From contig NZ_BCMZ01000001.1 in NCBI RefSeq assembly GCF_001485535.1, positions 2,170,001 through 2,234,000 of the forward strand: a DNA stretch of 64,000 nucleotides. Direction: 5' to 3'. Of this stretch, positions 42,615 to 51,644 are shown piece after piece; within the stretch, counting starts at the first letter, position 1, and each line of letters opens with the position of its first letter. The position numbers and the translations under genes were made by a program. The notes under the pieces were generated by a model that did no database searches, was not told the DNA's origin, and worked only from the letters and a program-made list of their open reading frames with translations. The DNA is from Halobacterium sp. CBA1132 (GTDB lineage Archaea; Halobacteriota; Halobacteria; Halobacteriales; Halobacteriaceae).

Positions 42615-43451
42615 ATGGCCACGCCGTGGGAGAATTCGGCCGTCGACCGCGACTCGTCGACCGACGAGCGCCGGGACCGCGACCCGGGCCTGTCGCTCCA
42701 AGGCAGCGTGTTCGTCCTCGCCGGCGCGTCCCGGAACGCGTCCATCGCCGCCGCCCTCCCCGACGCCCTCGACGTGCGGACGTTCACCAGCGCCGGAGCG
42801 TTCGACGGCGCCGTCTCCGGGAACGTCGCCGTCGCGTTGCTCTCGACGGCCGTCGACGACGACCGCCTCCGCGAGACGGTCAAGCGCACCGTCGCGGCGT
42901 CCCCGCCCGCTCGAATCTGCCTGCTCGCGTCCACGAGCGAGCGCCTCCGGGACTGTGAGGTCCCCCGCGACGAAGAAGTCCGCACGCCCGTCGCCCACGA
43001 CAAGTTCCTCGCGCTCGTCGAACGGCTCTACGTCCGCGCGTACTACTCGGTCACCCTCGAACGGTTCTACAAAATCGGGGCCGCCGCTCGCAGCCGCGAA
43101 CTCCAGGTCGACGACCCCGAGGACGCGCGCCTCGAACGCCTCCGCCGCGCCCAGCAGGTGATGGGTGAGTCCCTCTCGCGGCTCCGCGGCCGACTCGACC
43201 ACGAGGACATCGACGCAATCAAGAATCGACAGGAGCGCCTCGCGGACCTCGCCGCCGACGCCAGACGCGGTCCCGGCCCCGCGGTCCGCGGCCTCCCGGC
43301 GTCGTGTCCGGACTGCTCGCTCGACTGGGCGACCTGGCACGGGCCGCGCCTCCGGGACGGCCACCAGCGCATCGGTTCGGACGCGTGGCGCTGCCTGCGC
43401 TGTGGGCACGTTATCACCCAGGACGACCCCGACAACTACACCGTCAGTTGA
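42615..43451 (+). CDS. HalX-like protein with degenerate receiver and zinc ribbon
   Basis: 278 residues. The N-terminal part (SVFVLAGASRNASIAAALP...) has the alternating beta/alpha order of a response-regulator receiver but lacks an obvious phosphoacceptor Asp and the usual Lys. LVERLYVRAYYSVTLERFYKIGAAARSRE resembles the HalX domain that follows receivers in haloarchaea. A helical region (about 165-220) and a C-terminal CxxC...CxxC ribbon (CPDC...CLRC) follow. It may be a phosphorylation-independent signalling protein; the assignment is tentative. Confidence 0.6.
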   Translation: MATPWENSAVDRDSSTDERRDRDPGLSLQGSVFVLAGASRNASIAAALPDALDVRTFTSAGAFDGAVSGNVAVALLSTAVDDDRLRETVKRTVAASPPARICLLASTSERLRDCEVPRDEEVRTPVAHDKFLALVERLYVRAYYSVTLERFYKIGAAARSRELQVDDPEDARLERLRRAQQVMGESLSRLRGRLDHEDIDAIKNRQERLADLAADARRGPGPAVRGLPASCPDCSLDWATWHGPRLRDGHQRIGSDAWRCLRCGHVITQDDPDNYTVS

Positions 43452-43464
43452 ACGGAGAGAACCG

Positions 43465-43611
43465 TTACCCGCCGTACGTCTCTTCGAGGTACTCCACGAT
43501 GTCAGGTCGCCCACCTTTTCCCGCTCGTCGCACACCGCGCTCCTCGCGGCAAAACCTGGACCAAAAAACGCCTTACCCGCCGTACGTCTCTTCGAGGTAC
43601 TCCACGATGTC
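43465..43611. repeat. 39-bp duplication of the glutaredoxin 3' end around a repeat core
   Basis: The 39 bp at 43573-43611 (the end of the glutaredoxin gene, stop codon included) recur exactly at 43465-43503. The 69 bp between (43504-43572) look like a class A core in plus orientation: CCACCTTTTCCC, a GC-rich middle, GGCAAAACCTGGACCAAAAAACGCC. The upstream copy is a dead fragment of the gene. Confidence 0.8.
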
Positions 43612-43818
43612 GTCGCTCTCGGGCATCCCGTCGATGCCGTGGTCGGTGTCGACGAGGACCGGGACGCCGGTCTGTCCGCTGACTTCCTGGACTTCGTCGC
43701 GCTGGTCGTGCGAACTCGGAACCTCGTGTTCGACGTAGTCGAGGCCGAGTTCGTCGAGTTTCGTCTCGACTTTCGCGCAGTACGGGCAGCCCGGAAGCTT
43801 GTACAGTTCGAGTGTCAC
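43573..43818 (-). CDS. Glutaredoxin-like protein
   Basis: 81 residues from a GTG start at 43818. CPYC near the N-terminus (LYKLPGCPYCAKVETKL) is the redox active site, and TGVPVLVD carries the cis-proline of the thioredoxin fold; ESDDIVEYLEETYGG ends the fold. It reduces disulfides, in haloarchaea probably using gamma-glutamylcysteine instead of glutathione. Its last 39 bp are duplicated downstream. The longer in-frame start (43845) gives a basic tail unlike the family and is rejected. Confidence 0.9.
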   Translation of the reverse strand: MTLELYKLPGCPYCAKVETKLDELGLDYVEHEVPSSHDQRDEVQEVSGQTGVPVLVDTDHGIDGMPESDDIVEYLEETYGG

Positions 43819-43872
43819 ACCGGGACGTAGGCGCCGACGACGCAAAGAAGCGGTGGATGCGGCGGGCGGCGC

Positions 43873-45261
43873 TCAGACCGCGGCCGCGAGCGTGCCGCTG
43901 GTGCGGACGTAGAAGTAGACGACGAACGCGAGCGCGAGCAGCCACTGGCCCGCGGAGACGTCGTCGTACTCGCCGACCGCGATTTTCACGACCGGGTAGG
44001 AGATGATGCCGGCGGCGATGCCGTAGCCGATGTTGTACGTGAACGGCATCACGAAGACGGTGAGGCCGGCGGGAATCGCGTACGTGGTGTCGTCCCACGC
44101 GACGTCGGTGACGTTCGCGAGCATGATGACGCCGACGACGACGAGCGCGATGTGGCTGGCGTACAGCGGGACGATGGCTGCCAGCGGGACGACTGCGAGG
44201 CTCGCGAGGAACAGAACGGCGACGACGAGCGCGGTGAGGCCGGTGCGGCCGCCCTCCTCGACGCCCGTCGCGGACTCGATGTACGTGGTGACCGTCGACG
44301 TCCCGAGCATGCTGCCGACGGTGGTGCCGATTGCGTCGGCCATCAGCGGCTTGTCGATGTCCGGGAAGTTGCCGTCCTTGTCGAGGAACCCTGCGACCTG
44401 CCCGACGCCGACGAGCGTGCCGGCGGTGTCGAAGAAGTCCACGAAGAAGAACGTGAACACGATGAGCGCGAACGCGAACACGTCGATGCCTTGAGCGGGC
44501 GTGCCGACGAGGCCGTCGACGAACGCGCCCGCCAGCGGCGTGATGTCGTACTGCGCGCCCGTAATCGACGTGGTGAGCGTGCCCGGCGCGACGACGCCCA
44601 GCCACTCGATGACGTAGGCGGCGACTGTCGTGCCGAGGATGCCGACGACGATAGAGCCCGGTGTTCCGCGGGCGTACAGCGCGAGCGTGAAGAAGAGGCC
44701 GGCGACAGCGAGCGTGGCGGCGGGGTCGGTCGCGATTTGGCCGAGCGTGACCATCGTCGCCTGGTCGGCGGCGACGACGCCCATCTCCTGGAGGCCGATG
44801 AGCGCGAGGAAGCCGCCGATACCCGCCCCGACCGCGAGCTTGACGGGTTCGGGGAACGCGCGGATGATGGCTTTGCGCGCGCCGGCGGCGGTCAGCAGGA
44901 TGAAGATGATGCCTTCGACGAACACCGCGGCGAGCGCGACCTGCCACGGGATGCCGAGGCCGATGACGACGGTGTACGCGAAGAACGCGTTGAGGCCGAG
45001 ACCGGGCGCTTGCGCGAACGGTCGGTTGGCGTACAGCGCCATCACCGTCGTCGCGACGAACGCCGAGAGGATGGTGACGACCGCCAGCATCTGCTGGACC
45101 TGGTCGCCGCTGTACCCCGGGATGGAGATTGCTTGGCCGAGCGTCGCGGGGTTGACCAGCACGATGTACGACATCGCAAAGAAGGTCGTTACGCCCGCGA
45201 GCACTTCCGTTCGGACGTCCGTGTCGTGTTCGTCGAGTGCGAAGTAGTCAGCGAGCCCCAT
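43873..45261 (-). CDS. NCS2 family purine/pyrimidine permease
   Basis: 462 residues with about 13 hydrophobic segments. N-terminal FFAMSYIVLVNPATLGQAI and central GFFDTAGTLVGVG-like (FVDFFDTAGTLVGV) motifs are those of the AzgA-like adenine/guanine/hypoxanthine permeases. It imports nucleobases by proton symport. The start at 45261 is preferred over 45282, because CTTAAG at about 45298-45303 as TATA box would place the transcript start between them. The neighbouring gfcR and pyrE genes fit a purine/pyrimidine theme. Confidence 0.9.
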   Translation of the reverse strand: MGLADYFALDEHDTDVRTEVLAGVTTFFAMSYIVLVNPATLGQAISIPGYSGDQVQQMLAVVTILSAFVATTVMALYANRPFAQAPGLGLNAFFAYTVVIGLGIPWQVALAAVFVEGIIFILLTAAGARKAIIRAFPEPVKLAVGAGIGGFLALIGLQEMGVVAADQATMVTLGQIATDPAATLAVAGLFFTLALYARGTPGSIVVGILGTTVAAYVIEWLGVVAPGTLTTSITGAQYDITPLAGAFVDGLVGTPAQGIDVFAFALIVFTFFFVDFFDTAGTLVGVGQVAGFLDKDGNFPDIDKPLMADAIGTTVGSMLGTSTVTTYIESATGVEEGGRTGLTALVVAVLFLASLAVVPLAAIVPLYASHIALVVVGVIMLANVTDVAWDDTTYAIPAGLTVFVMPFTYNIGYGIAAGIISYPVVKIAVGEYDDVSAGQWLLALAFVVYFYVRTSGTLAAAV

Positions 45262-45394
45262 TAACGATGCACGTTCGGGCATAACTACACCGCCCGCTTA
45301 AGCGTTGTTATGCACGTTGGTAGTCCGTGCCCGCTACCGGTGAAGAATCGGCAAGGATACTCACGTACGTGCCCAAAATCGGGCGTCTCGACCG

Positions 45395-46108
45395 CTATTC
45401 GAGGTTCGCGAGCGCGCCGACGGGGGCGTCGGTGAGTTCGCGGGCGCGCTCGACGCCGTCGTCGCCGACCGCGATGAGCGTGAACACGCCGGTGACGTCA
45501 GCGTCCGCCGCGCCGGCGATGTCCAGCAGAATCTCCTGGGTCTCGCCCGACCGGATGAGGTCGTCGACGACGAGGACGGTGTCGCCGGCCTCGATGGCCG
45601 AGGCGGGGAGGTAGTACGTGAGTTCGATGCCCGACGCGAAGCGCTTGCGCGCCTCGATGAACTCCTCGACGGCGGTCTCCTTGGACTTCTTGGCGTACGC
45701 GCAACGCGCGCCGTAGTAGGAGGCCAGCGACGCCGCGAGCGTGATGCCGTCGGTGGCGGCGGTGAGCACGACGTCGGGGCGCTCGAAGTCGAACGTCTCG
45801 GCGGCGACCGGCGCGACCAGGTCGAGGAACGACTGGTCGAAGACGACGCCGGAGTTGTCGACGTAGCCCTCGTCGTCGAGGCGGACGCGGGCTTCCAGTT
45901 CCTCACGGAGGAGGCCGGCGCCGGCCTCTTCGACGACTTCGCGGGCGCGCTCAGCGCTCGGGAGAACGTGGCCGTTCACGTAGCGGTTGAGGTCGCCGGC
46001 GGGGAGCCCGGTTTCCGTGGAGAGTTCGTCGTACGTCCGGGTCTCCTTGAGCGTGCGCAGCACGTCGACGGCCCGCAACTGGAGGGCGGCCTTCTCTGCT
46101 CGGTTCAT
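45395..46108 (-). CDS. gfcR: GfcR, transcriptional regulator with PRTase domain
   Basis: 237 residues. An N-terminal helix-turn-helix (TYDELSTETGLPAGDLNRYVNG, about 25-46) is fused to a phosphoribosyltransferase domain with the PRPP loop VLVVDDLIRSGET near 180. This architecture is that of haloarchaeal GfcR (PyrE2-like), known as an activator of glycolytic genes in Haloferax. ATG 46108 follows an 18-bp perfect inverted repeat. The gene for orotate phosphoribosyltransferase is just upstream on the same strand. Confidence 0.92.
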   Translation of the reverse strand: MNRAEKAALQLRAVDVLRTLKETRTYDELSTETGLPAGDLNRYVNGHVLPSAERAREVVEEAGAGLLREELEARVRLDDEGYVDNSGVVFDQSFLDLVAPVAAETFDFERPDVVLTAATDGITLAASLASYYGARCAYAKKSKETAVEEFIEARKRFASGIELTYYLPASAIEAGDTVLVVDDLIRSGETQEILLDIAGAADADVTGVFTLIAVGDDGVERARELTDAPVGALANLE

Positions 46109-46117
46109 ATAGACCCA

Positions 46118-46135
46118 CAAGTTTCCACAAACTTG
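46118..46135. promoter_or_regulatory. Inverted-repeat operator candidate upstream of gfcR
   Basis: CAAGTTT-CCAC-AAACTTG is a perfect 7-bp inverted repeat with a 4-bp spacer, 10 to 27 bp before the gfcR start codon and next to a TATA-like ATATTC (46136-46141). The position is right for a regulator, perhaps GfcR itself, to block or assist initiation. Confidence 0.6.
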
Positions 46136-46202
46136 AATATCCCGGAACCGTCGGCGTGCGAAGAAATCACAAACGCGCCCATTTCGAGGGCTGCGTCCCG
46201 GA

Positions 46203-46724
46203 TTACTCGGCGTCCAGCAGGTCGGTCGCCGTCACGAGCGCCTCCATCTCGACGCCGTGCTCGGCGAGCAGTTCGCGGCCGCCCTCCTCGCGGTCGACCA
46301 CGAGCAGCGCGCGATTCACTTCCGCGCCCGCGTCCCGCAGCGCCTCCACGGCGTCGACGGCGGACTGCCCGGTGGTGGCGATGTCCTCCACGACGACGAC
46401 CTCCTCGCCGTCTTCGAGACGGCCCTCGATGCGGTTGCCGGTGCCGTACTCCTTGGCTTGCTTGCGCGCGATGACGTACGGCACGTCGGCTTCGACGGAC
46501 GTCGCGGCCGCGAGCGGCACGCCGCCGAGCGCGACGCCGCCGAGTTTCGCGTCCGCGTCGAGGCGCTCGGCGAACGCTTCGGCGATGGCGCGCAGGCAGT
46601 CGGGGTCCGTCTCGAAGAGGTACTTGTCCACGTAGTATTCGGAGGTGCCGCCGTGGGAGAGCTCGAACTCCCCGAATTTGACGGCGTCCGCGTCGCGGAG
46701 CAGCTGGACGAGGTCGTCGGTCAT
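46203..46724 (-). CDS. pyrE: Orotate phosphoribosyltransferase
   Basis: 173 residues. The PRPP loop [17 protein letters not shown] and the catalytic loop [15 protein letters not shown] are present, with an N-terminal region [19 protein letters not shown] that binds orotate. It makes orotidine monophosphate in pyrimidine synthesis. It lies 94 bp upstream of gfcR on the same strand. This gene is the metabolic pyrE, distinct from the HTH-fused gfcR. Confidence 0.94.
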   Translation of the reverse strand: MTDDLVQLLRDADAVKFGEFELSHGGTSEYYVDKYLFETDPDCLRAIAEAFAERLDADAKLGGVALGGVPLAAATSVEADVPYVIARKQAKEYGTGNRIEGRLEDGEEVVVVEDIATTGQSAVDAVEALRDAGAEVNRALLVVDREEGGRELLAEHGVEMEALVTATDLLDAE

Positions 46725-46778
46725 TACCAGAGTTGGCGGGCCACCCGACCAAAAGCGGTGCGATTACCGAGCCGAGAC

Positions 46779-46932
46779 GAGCATCCGCGAGCGCCGCGAG
46801 GCGCGAGCGGTTCACCGCGCGAACGGAGTGAGCGCGGGCCGACGACCGACCGTAGGGAGGGAGGAGTGCTTTTAGTGCAGGTTTTGCCGAGCGAGGCGCG
46901 CGGAGCGCGCCTCGCGCAGCGCAAAAAGTGCG
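46779..46932 (-). repeat. Class A structured element, copy 5 (after carS)
   Basis: Begins right after the carS stop codon. On the minus strand: GCACTTTTTGC, a CGAGGCGCGC/GCGCGCCTCG hairpin, GGCAAAACCTGCACTAAAAGCACTCC, then CCCGCGC/GCGCGG around a hairpin whose plus-strand cap is GAACGGAGTGA (46821-46831), GTGAAC, a final stem and GATGCTCG. The outer stem is GCAAAAA (46921-46927) with TTTTGC (46882-46887). Confidence 0.75.
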
Positions 46933-47478
46933 TTAGTATGGCTCGTTCTTCAGGCCGAGCAGATAGGCGATACCGTTGGTGAGGACGTGGAGCAGCGGCG
47001 TGAGCACGAGGATGGCGACGACGACGTCGAGGGTGAAGGTGGCGCCGAACCAGGCGGGGGCGGCGAGAGCGGCGAGGGCGAGCGCGACGACGACGAAGTC
47101 GAGTTGGTCGAGGAGGGGGAAGGCGGCGCCGCGTTCGCGGCCGGTGCGGCGCTTGAGGAACGAGGCGAGGATGTCGCCGAGCATCGCACCGAGCGGGAGC
47201 GCGACCATCGCGGCGGCCGGGAACGACGGGAGTGCGACGCCGATGGCGTCGCTGACAGACGGTCCGATGGCGTTCAGGACGGCGGCGAGCGCGACGCCGG
47301 CGAGCACGCCGACGGCGGTGCCGCGCCACGTCTTCCCGTCGCCGAGCACGCGTTTGCCGCCCCACGTGCGGCCGCCGTCGATGGGGCGGCCGCCGCCCGC
47401 CAGCACCGCGGCGTTGTTCGGCACGTACGCGGGCAGCATCACCCACACCGCAGTCGCGACCGTCGCTACGAGACCCAT
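46933..47478 (-). CDS. carS: CDP-archaeol synthase CarS
   Basis: 181 residues with about five membrane segments. [21 protein letters not shown] at the start and [10 protein letters not shown] in the second cytosolic loop are CarS features; the C-terminus is [20 protein letters not shown]. It joins CTP to unsaturated archaetidic acid to make CDP-archaeol, the branch point of archaeal phospholipids. GGPP synthase at 62 kb provides the isoprenoid precursor. A class A element follows the stop codon. Confidence 0.95.
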   Translation of the reverse strand: MGLVATVATAVWVMLPAYVPNNAAVLAGGGRPIDGGRTWGGKRVLGDGKTWRGTAVGVLAGVALAAVLNAIGPSVSDAIGVALPSFPAAAMVALPLGAMLGDILASFLKRRTGRERGAAFPLLDQLDFVVVALALAALAAPAWFGATFTLDVVVAILVLTPLLHVLTNGIAYLLGLKNEPY

Positions 47479-47568
47479 GCGTGGGGGTGGACGCGGCCGG
47501 CGGAAAAACCCGCGGGTTCCGCCGGGGGAGGCGCGTCGTTTATGGGGCGCGACGCCGCAGATTCGGGT

Positions 47569-48408
47569 ATGATCCCGCCCATCGCGAGCAACTTCGTCGC
47601 GGGGGAGACGCCCGCGGAAGCCATCGAGTACGCCGAGTCGTTGAACGCTCGCGGCGTGAAGGCAATCCTGAATCTGCTGGGCGAACACTACGAGCGCCGG
47701 CCGCCGGCCGACGAGGACGCCGCGGCCTACGAGGCGCTCGTGCGCGACGTCTCGAAGAGCGGCGTCGACGCCTGCGTGTCGGTGAAGCCCTCCCAAATCG
47801 GGCTGGACGTCGGCGAGGACGTCTTCCGGGAGAACCTCGCGGGCATCGTCGAGGTCGCGGACGAACACGACGTGTTCACGTGGGTGGACATGGAGGACCA
47901 CGAGACGACGGACGCGACGCTGGACGCGTACGAGGACTTGACGACGGAGTACGGGGGCGGTGTCGGTCTCTGCATCCAGGCGAACCTCAAGCGCACGGAG
48001 GACGACTTGAAACGGCTCGCTGACCTCCCGGGGAAAGTGCGACTCGTGAAGGGCGCCTACGACGAGCCGAAGTCGCTTGCGTACAAGCGCAAGGAGCGCG
48101 TGAACGAGGCGTACCGGGACTACCTCGAATACGCGTTCCGGGAGTTCGACGGCGGCGTCGCGGTGGGCAGCCACGACCCCGAAATGATAGCGTACGCCCG
48201 CGACCTCCACGACGAGTACGGCACGGACTACGAGGTCCAGATGCTGATGGGCGTGCGCGGCGACGCGCAGTTCGACCTCGCGGCCGACGGCGTCGACGTC
48301 TACCAGTACGTGCCCTACGGCGGCAAGTGGGTCTCGTACTTCTACCGGCGCGCGATGGAGCGCAAGGAGAACCTGTTGTTCGCGCTGCGGGCGGTTCTGG
48401 GGCGGTAG
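47569..48408 (+). CDS. Proline dehydrogenase
   Basis: 279 residues, TIM-barrel flavoprotein of the single-domain (PRODH) type. [18 protein letters not shown] and [10 protein letters not shown] are the substrate and FAD-binding motifs, with [19 protein letters not shown] near the end. It oxidises proline to pyrroline-5-carboxylate. The start at 47569 is preferred to 47542 because a CGTTTATGG TATA-like sequence at 47538-47546 fits a leaderless transcript from there. No P5C dehydrogenase is adjacent. Confidence 0.93.
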   Translation: MIPPIASNFVAGETPAEAIEYAESLNARGVKAILNLLGEHYERRPPADEDAAAYEALVRDVSKSGVDACVSVKPSQIGLDVGEDVFRENLAGIVEVADEHDVFTWVDMEDHETTDATLDAYEDLTTEYGGGVGLCIQANLKRTEDDLKRLADLPGKVRLVKGAYDEPKSLAYKRKERVNEAYRDYLEYAFREFDGGVAVGSHDPEMIAYARDLHDEYGTDYEVQMLMGVRGDAQFDLAADGVDVYQYVPYGGKWVSYFYRRAMERKENLLFALRAVLGR

Positions 48409-48456
48409 GCCGGTCGTCTCGAAATCCCTATACGTCGGCGCTCAGTGGAAGCCAGT

Positions 48457-49053
48457 ATGACCTCGTGGAAGCGGGACTTCGCGAGCGGGCTCGTGGTACT
48501 CGCCCCGATTCTGGTCACGCTGTACGTCCTCTACTGGCTGTTCTCGCTCATCGCGCGGTTCTCGCTGCTCGCGACGAACGTCGACGATCCCGTCGTGGCG
48601 GTCAGTCTGACCGTCGTCATTTTCGTGTTGCTGGTGTTCTCCGTGGGCTACCTGATGCGGACCGCGCTGGGGACGTTCGCGGAGGAAGTGTTGGACAGCC
48701 TCGTCAACCGACTGCCGGGGCTGCGAATCGTCTACAACGCCTCGAAGATGGCCGTCGAGACGGTGCTGTCGGGCAACGAGGCGGAGTTCCAGAAGCCCGT
48801 GAAAGTCGAGCCGTGGGACGGGATGCGCCTGACCGCGTTCAAGACGGGGAAGACGACCCCGGACGGCCGCGAGGTGGTGTTCATGCCGACCGCGCCGAAC
48901 ATCACTTCGGGGTTCGTGATGGAGCTCGAACCCGAGGACATCGAGGACGCCGACGAGTCCACGGAGGACGCGCTCACGCGAGTGCTGTCGGCGGGGTTCG
49001 GGGAGAACGAGCGCGACGTCCCCGAGCCGTTCACGGGCGAGGACGACGAGTAG
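48457..49053 (+). CDS. DUF502 family membrane protein
   Basis: 198 residues. Two N-terminal membrane helices (about 12-32 and 47-66) precede a soluble domain with NRLPGLRIVYNASKMAVE and VVFMPTAPNITSGFVMEL, the conserved DUF502 blocks. Its acidic C-terminal tail is haloarchaeal. Function is not established. It is convergent with ilvE with no gap and 49 bp after the proline dehydrogenase gene. Confidence 0.88.
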   Translation: MTSWKRDFASGLVVLAPILVTLYVLYWLFSLIARFSLLATNVDDPVVAVSLTVVIFVLLVFSVGYLMRTALGTFAEEVLDSLVNRLPGLRIVYNASKMAVETVLSGNEAEFQKPVKVEPWDGMRLTAFKTGKTTPDGREVVFMPTAPNITSGFVMELEPEDIEDADESTEDALTRVLSAGFGENERDVPEPFTGEDDE

Positions 49054-49980
49054 TTAGACGTAGTGGAACCACTCTTCGCGGTCGCCGGTCTCGACGGCGT
49101 CGAAGAACGCCTGCTGTAGCTCCTCGGTGACGGGGCCGCGGGTGCCGGCGCCGATTTCGACGTTGTCGACCTGCCGGATGGGCGTGACTTCCGCGGCGGA
49201 GCCGGTGAAGAACAGTTCGTCGGCGGTGTTGAGTTCGCCCCGCGAGATGGAGACGTCGTCGTGGACGGTGTAGCCGCGCTCCTCGGCGAGCGTGATGACG
49301 GTGTCGCGGGTGATGCCGTCGAGGATGCTCTCGGAGAGCCCGGGCGTGAAGATTTCGCCGTCGCGCACGAGGAAGAGGTTCTCGCCGGGGCCTTCCGCGA
49401 CGTTGCCCTCCTTGTTGAGAACGATGGCTTCCGTGTAGCCGTTGCGGCGGGCTTCCTCGCCGGCGAGCATGGAGTTGACGTAGAGGCCGGTGGTCTTGGC
49501 GTTGGTCGGAATCTGGCTGGAGGCGTGCTTGCGCCACGAGGAGACCATCACTTCGACGCCCTCTTCGAGCGCTTCCTCGCCGAGGTACGTCCCCCACGGC
49601 CACGCGGCGATGGTGACGTCTGTCGGGCAGTCCTTCGGGGAGACGCCCAGCGAGTCGTAGCCGAAGTACGCGATGGGGCGGACGTAACACGACGCGAGGT
49701 CCTGCCGGTCGAGCAGTTCGACGGTGGCTTCGGTGAGTTCCTCGCGGGTAAAGTCGATTTCGAGGTCGTACGGTTTCGCGGACGCGAACAGCCGGTCTAG
49801 GTGCTCCTCCCAGCGGAACAGCGCGGGGCCGTTGTCGGTGTCGTACGCGCGGACGCCCTCGAAGACGCCGCTGCCGTAGTGGAGCGCGTGCGTGAGCACG
49901 TGGACTTGGGCGTCGTCCCAGTCCACGAAGTCGCCGTTCATCCAGATGGTGTCGACGTCCATGTCTTCGAAGCCGCTCAT
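49054..49980 (-). CDS. ilvE: Branched-chain amino acid aminotransferase
   Basis: 308 residues, class IV PLP transaminase. The PLP lysine is in IPTNAKTTGLYVNS and the conserved EGPGENLF (about residue 200) and GVRAYDTDNG near the N-terminus support IlvE. It forms isoleucine, leucine and valine from their keto acids, using glutamate. The ATG at 49980 (MSGFEDMDVDTIWMNG) is favoured over longer in-frame starts, which lie in the AT-rich nhaC promoter. Works with ilvA at 31 kb. Confidence 0.93.
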   Translation of the reverse strand: MSGFEDMDVDTIWMNGDFVDWDDAQVHVLTHALHYGSGVFEGVRAYDTDNGPALFRWEEHLDRLFASAKPYDLEIDFTREELTEATVELLDRQDLASCYVRPIAYFGYDSLGVSPKDCPTDVTIAAWPWGTYLGEEALEEGVEVMVSSWRKHASSQIPTNAKTTGLYVNSMLAGEEARRNGYTEAIVLNKEGNVAEGPGENLFLVRDGEIFTPGLSESILDGITRDTVITLAEERGYTVHDDVSISRGELNTADELFFTGSAAEVTPIRQVDNVEIGAGTRGPVTEELQQAFFDAVETGDREEWFHYV

Positions 49981-50091
49981 ACTCCCGGGAAGGACGGGCC
50001 GTATCATAAAACCACGAGTGCCGGCCACCGGTAGTGGTTTGTTGTCAGTCCGATATACATTGTGAATGTCCCGCAATAATTCAACCGAGGT

Positions 50092-50099
50092 GTTTAATT
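50092..50099 (+). promoter_or_regulatory. TATA box upstream of the NhaC gene
   Basis: TTTAATTA lies 25-32 bp before the start codon at 50124, in an AT-rich stretch. A perfect ACATT-GTG-AATGT palindrome sits upstream at 50056-50068 and may be an operator. Confidence 0.6.
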
Positions 50100-50123
50100 A
50101 CTGTAGAGAATTACAATGGGACG

Positions 50124-51578
50124 ATGAGCGACACCGAATCCCTCACGTACGAGGACATCGACGAGGCCCGCCGCCCCAGCCTCGTCGAGGCGCTCGTGCC
50201 CATCGCGGCCGTCGTCGTCTCGCTCGGCGTCGGTTCGGGCTACCTCGGCCTCGCACCGCACGCGCCGCTCCTCTGGAGTATCGCATTCACCGGCCTGTTC
50301 GCGCGCTACCGGCTCGGCTACGACTGGGACGGCGTCTACGACGCCGCCGCCTCCGGCCTCAAGATGGGGCTGCAGGCGATTCTCATCCTGTTCGTCATCT
50401 ACGGGCTCATCGCCACGTGGATCAGCGCCGGCACCATCCCCGGCCTGATGTACTACGGGCTCGGCACCCTGACGCCCGTGGTCTTCCTACCTGTGACCGC
50501 CGTGCTCGCCGCCATCGTCGCGTTCGCCATCGGCTCCTCGTGGACGACCGTGGGGACGCTCGGCGTCGCGTTCGTCGGCATCGGCGAGGGACTCGGTGTC
50601 CCGCTGGCGATGACCGCGGGCGCCATCGTCTCCGGCGCGTACGCCGGCGACAAGCAGAGCCCCCTCTCTGACACCACGAACCTCGCGGCCGCCGTCACGA
50701 ACGCCGACCTCTACGACCACATCAAGGCGATGCGCAACGGCACCGCCATCGCGTTCGGCCTCTCCGTGCTCGCGTACGCCGTCCTCGGCGTCTACTTCAT
50801 CGAGGGCGGCACCACCGACATCGCGGCCATCAGCGGGCCGCTGGCTGACTCGTACGCGCTCGGCCCGCTCGTGTTCCTGCCGCTCGTGGTGACCTTCGGC
50901 CTCGCGCTCCGCGGCTACCCGCCGCTTCCCTCGCTGATTGCGGGTATCTTCGCGGGCGTGCTCACCACCGTCGTCGCGCAGGGCGTCGGCTTCACCGCCG
51001 CGTGGAACATCTTCCTCAACGGCACCAACCCCGCCACGGGGAGCAAACTCGTGAATGGGCTGCTCGACGTCGAGGGGATCTCGGGGTCGGCGTGGACCAT
51101 CTCCGTCGTCGTCGCCGCGCTGTCCCTCGGCGGCCTGCTCGAACGCACGGGCATCCTCGCGACGCTCGCCCACTACCTCACGCGGGCCGTCTGGTCGCCG
51201 GGGTCGCTGGTCGCCGGCACCGGCGTCGCGGCCATCGTGACCAACGCCTTCTCCGCCCAGCAGTACATGAGCATCGTCGTCCCCGGGATGAGCCTCCGGA
51301 ACCTCTACGACGAGTACGACCTCCCCGAGACGGACCTCTCGCGGGCCGTCGAGGCCGCCGGCACGCCGACCGGGCCGTTCTTCCCGTGGCACGCCGGCGC
51401 CGTCTTCATGACGAGTCAGCTCTACCCGAACACCGCGGGCGCCATCTCTTGGCTGTGGGTGCCGTTCTACTTCTTCGGCATCCTCTCGCCGCTCGTGCTG
51501 TTCGCGATGGCGCTGACCGGCCACGGCTACACGCGGAACCCCGACCGCGGCGACGCCGCGCCCGCCGCGGACGACTGA
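50124..51578 (+). CDS. NhaC family Na+/H+ antiporter
   Basis: 484 residues with about eleven membrane helices. Conserved NhaC blocks are IGSSWTTVGTLGVAF, SGAYAGDKQSPLSDTTNLAAA and NAFSAQQYMSIVVPG. It exchanges Na+ (or a solute such as malate/lactate in some relatives) with H+. The ATG at 50124 is used since a TATA box lies 25-32 bp upstream. It is divergent from ilvE across a 143-bp region and has its own strong promoter. Confidence 0.92.
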   Translation: MSDTESLTYEDIDEARRPSLVEALVPIAAVVVSLGVGSGYLGLAPHAPLLWSIAFTGLFARYRLGYDWDGVYDAAASGLKMGLQAILILFVIYGLIATWISAGTIPGLMYYGLGTLTPVVFLPVTAVLAAIVAFAIGSSWTTVGTLGVAFVGIGEGLGVPLAMTAGAIVSGAYAGDKQSPLSDTTNLAAAVTNADLYDHIKAMRNGTAIAFGLSVLAYAVLGVYFIEGGTTDIAAISGPLADSYALGPLVFLPLVVTFGLALRGYPPLPSLIAGIFAGVLTTVVAQGVGFTAAWNIFLNGTNPATGSKLVNGLLDVEGISGSAWTISVVVAALSLGGLLERTGILATLAHYLTRAVWSPGSLVAGTGVAAIVTNAFSAQQYMSIVVPGMSLRNLYDEYDLPETDLSRAVEAAGTPTGPFFPWHAGAVFMTSQLYPNTAGAISWLWVPFYFFGILSPLVLFAMALTGHGYTRNPDRGDAAPAADD

Positions 51579-51644
51579 CACGGCGCACGCACTGTTGCCG
51601 CCTCGCCCCGACAGGGTGAAGCGGCTGGCGGCCCCCTTTCCCGT

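Noticed and set aside
43502-44947. Minus-strand ORF of 481 codons across glutaredoxin and the NCS2 permease
   Set aside because: Wrong frame of the permease and glutaredoxin genes; translation is Arg-rich with no known motif.
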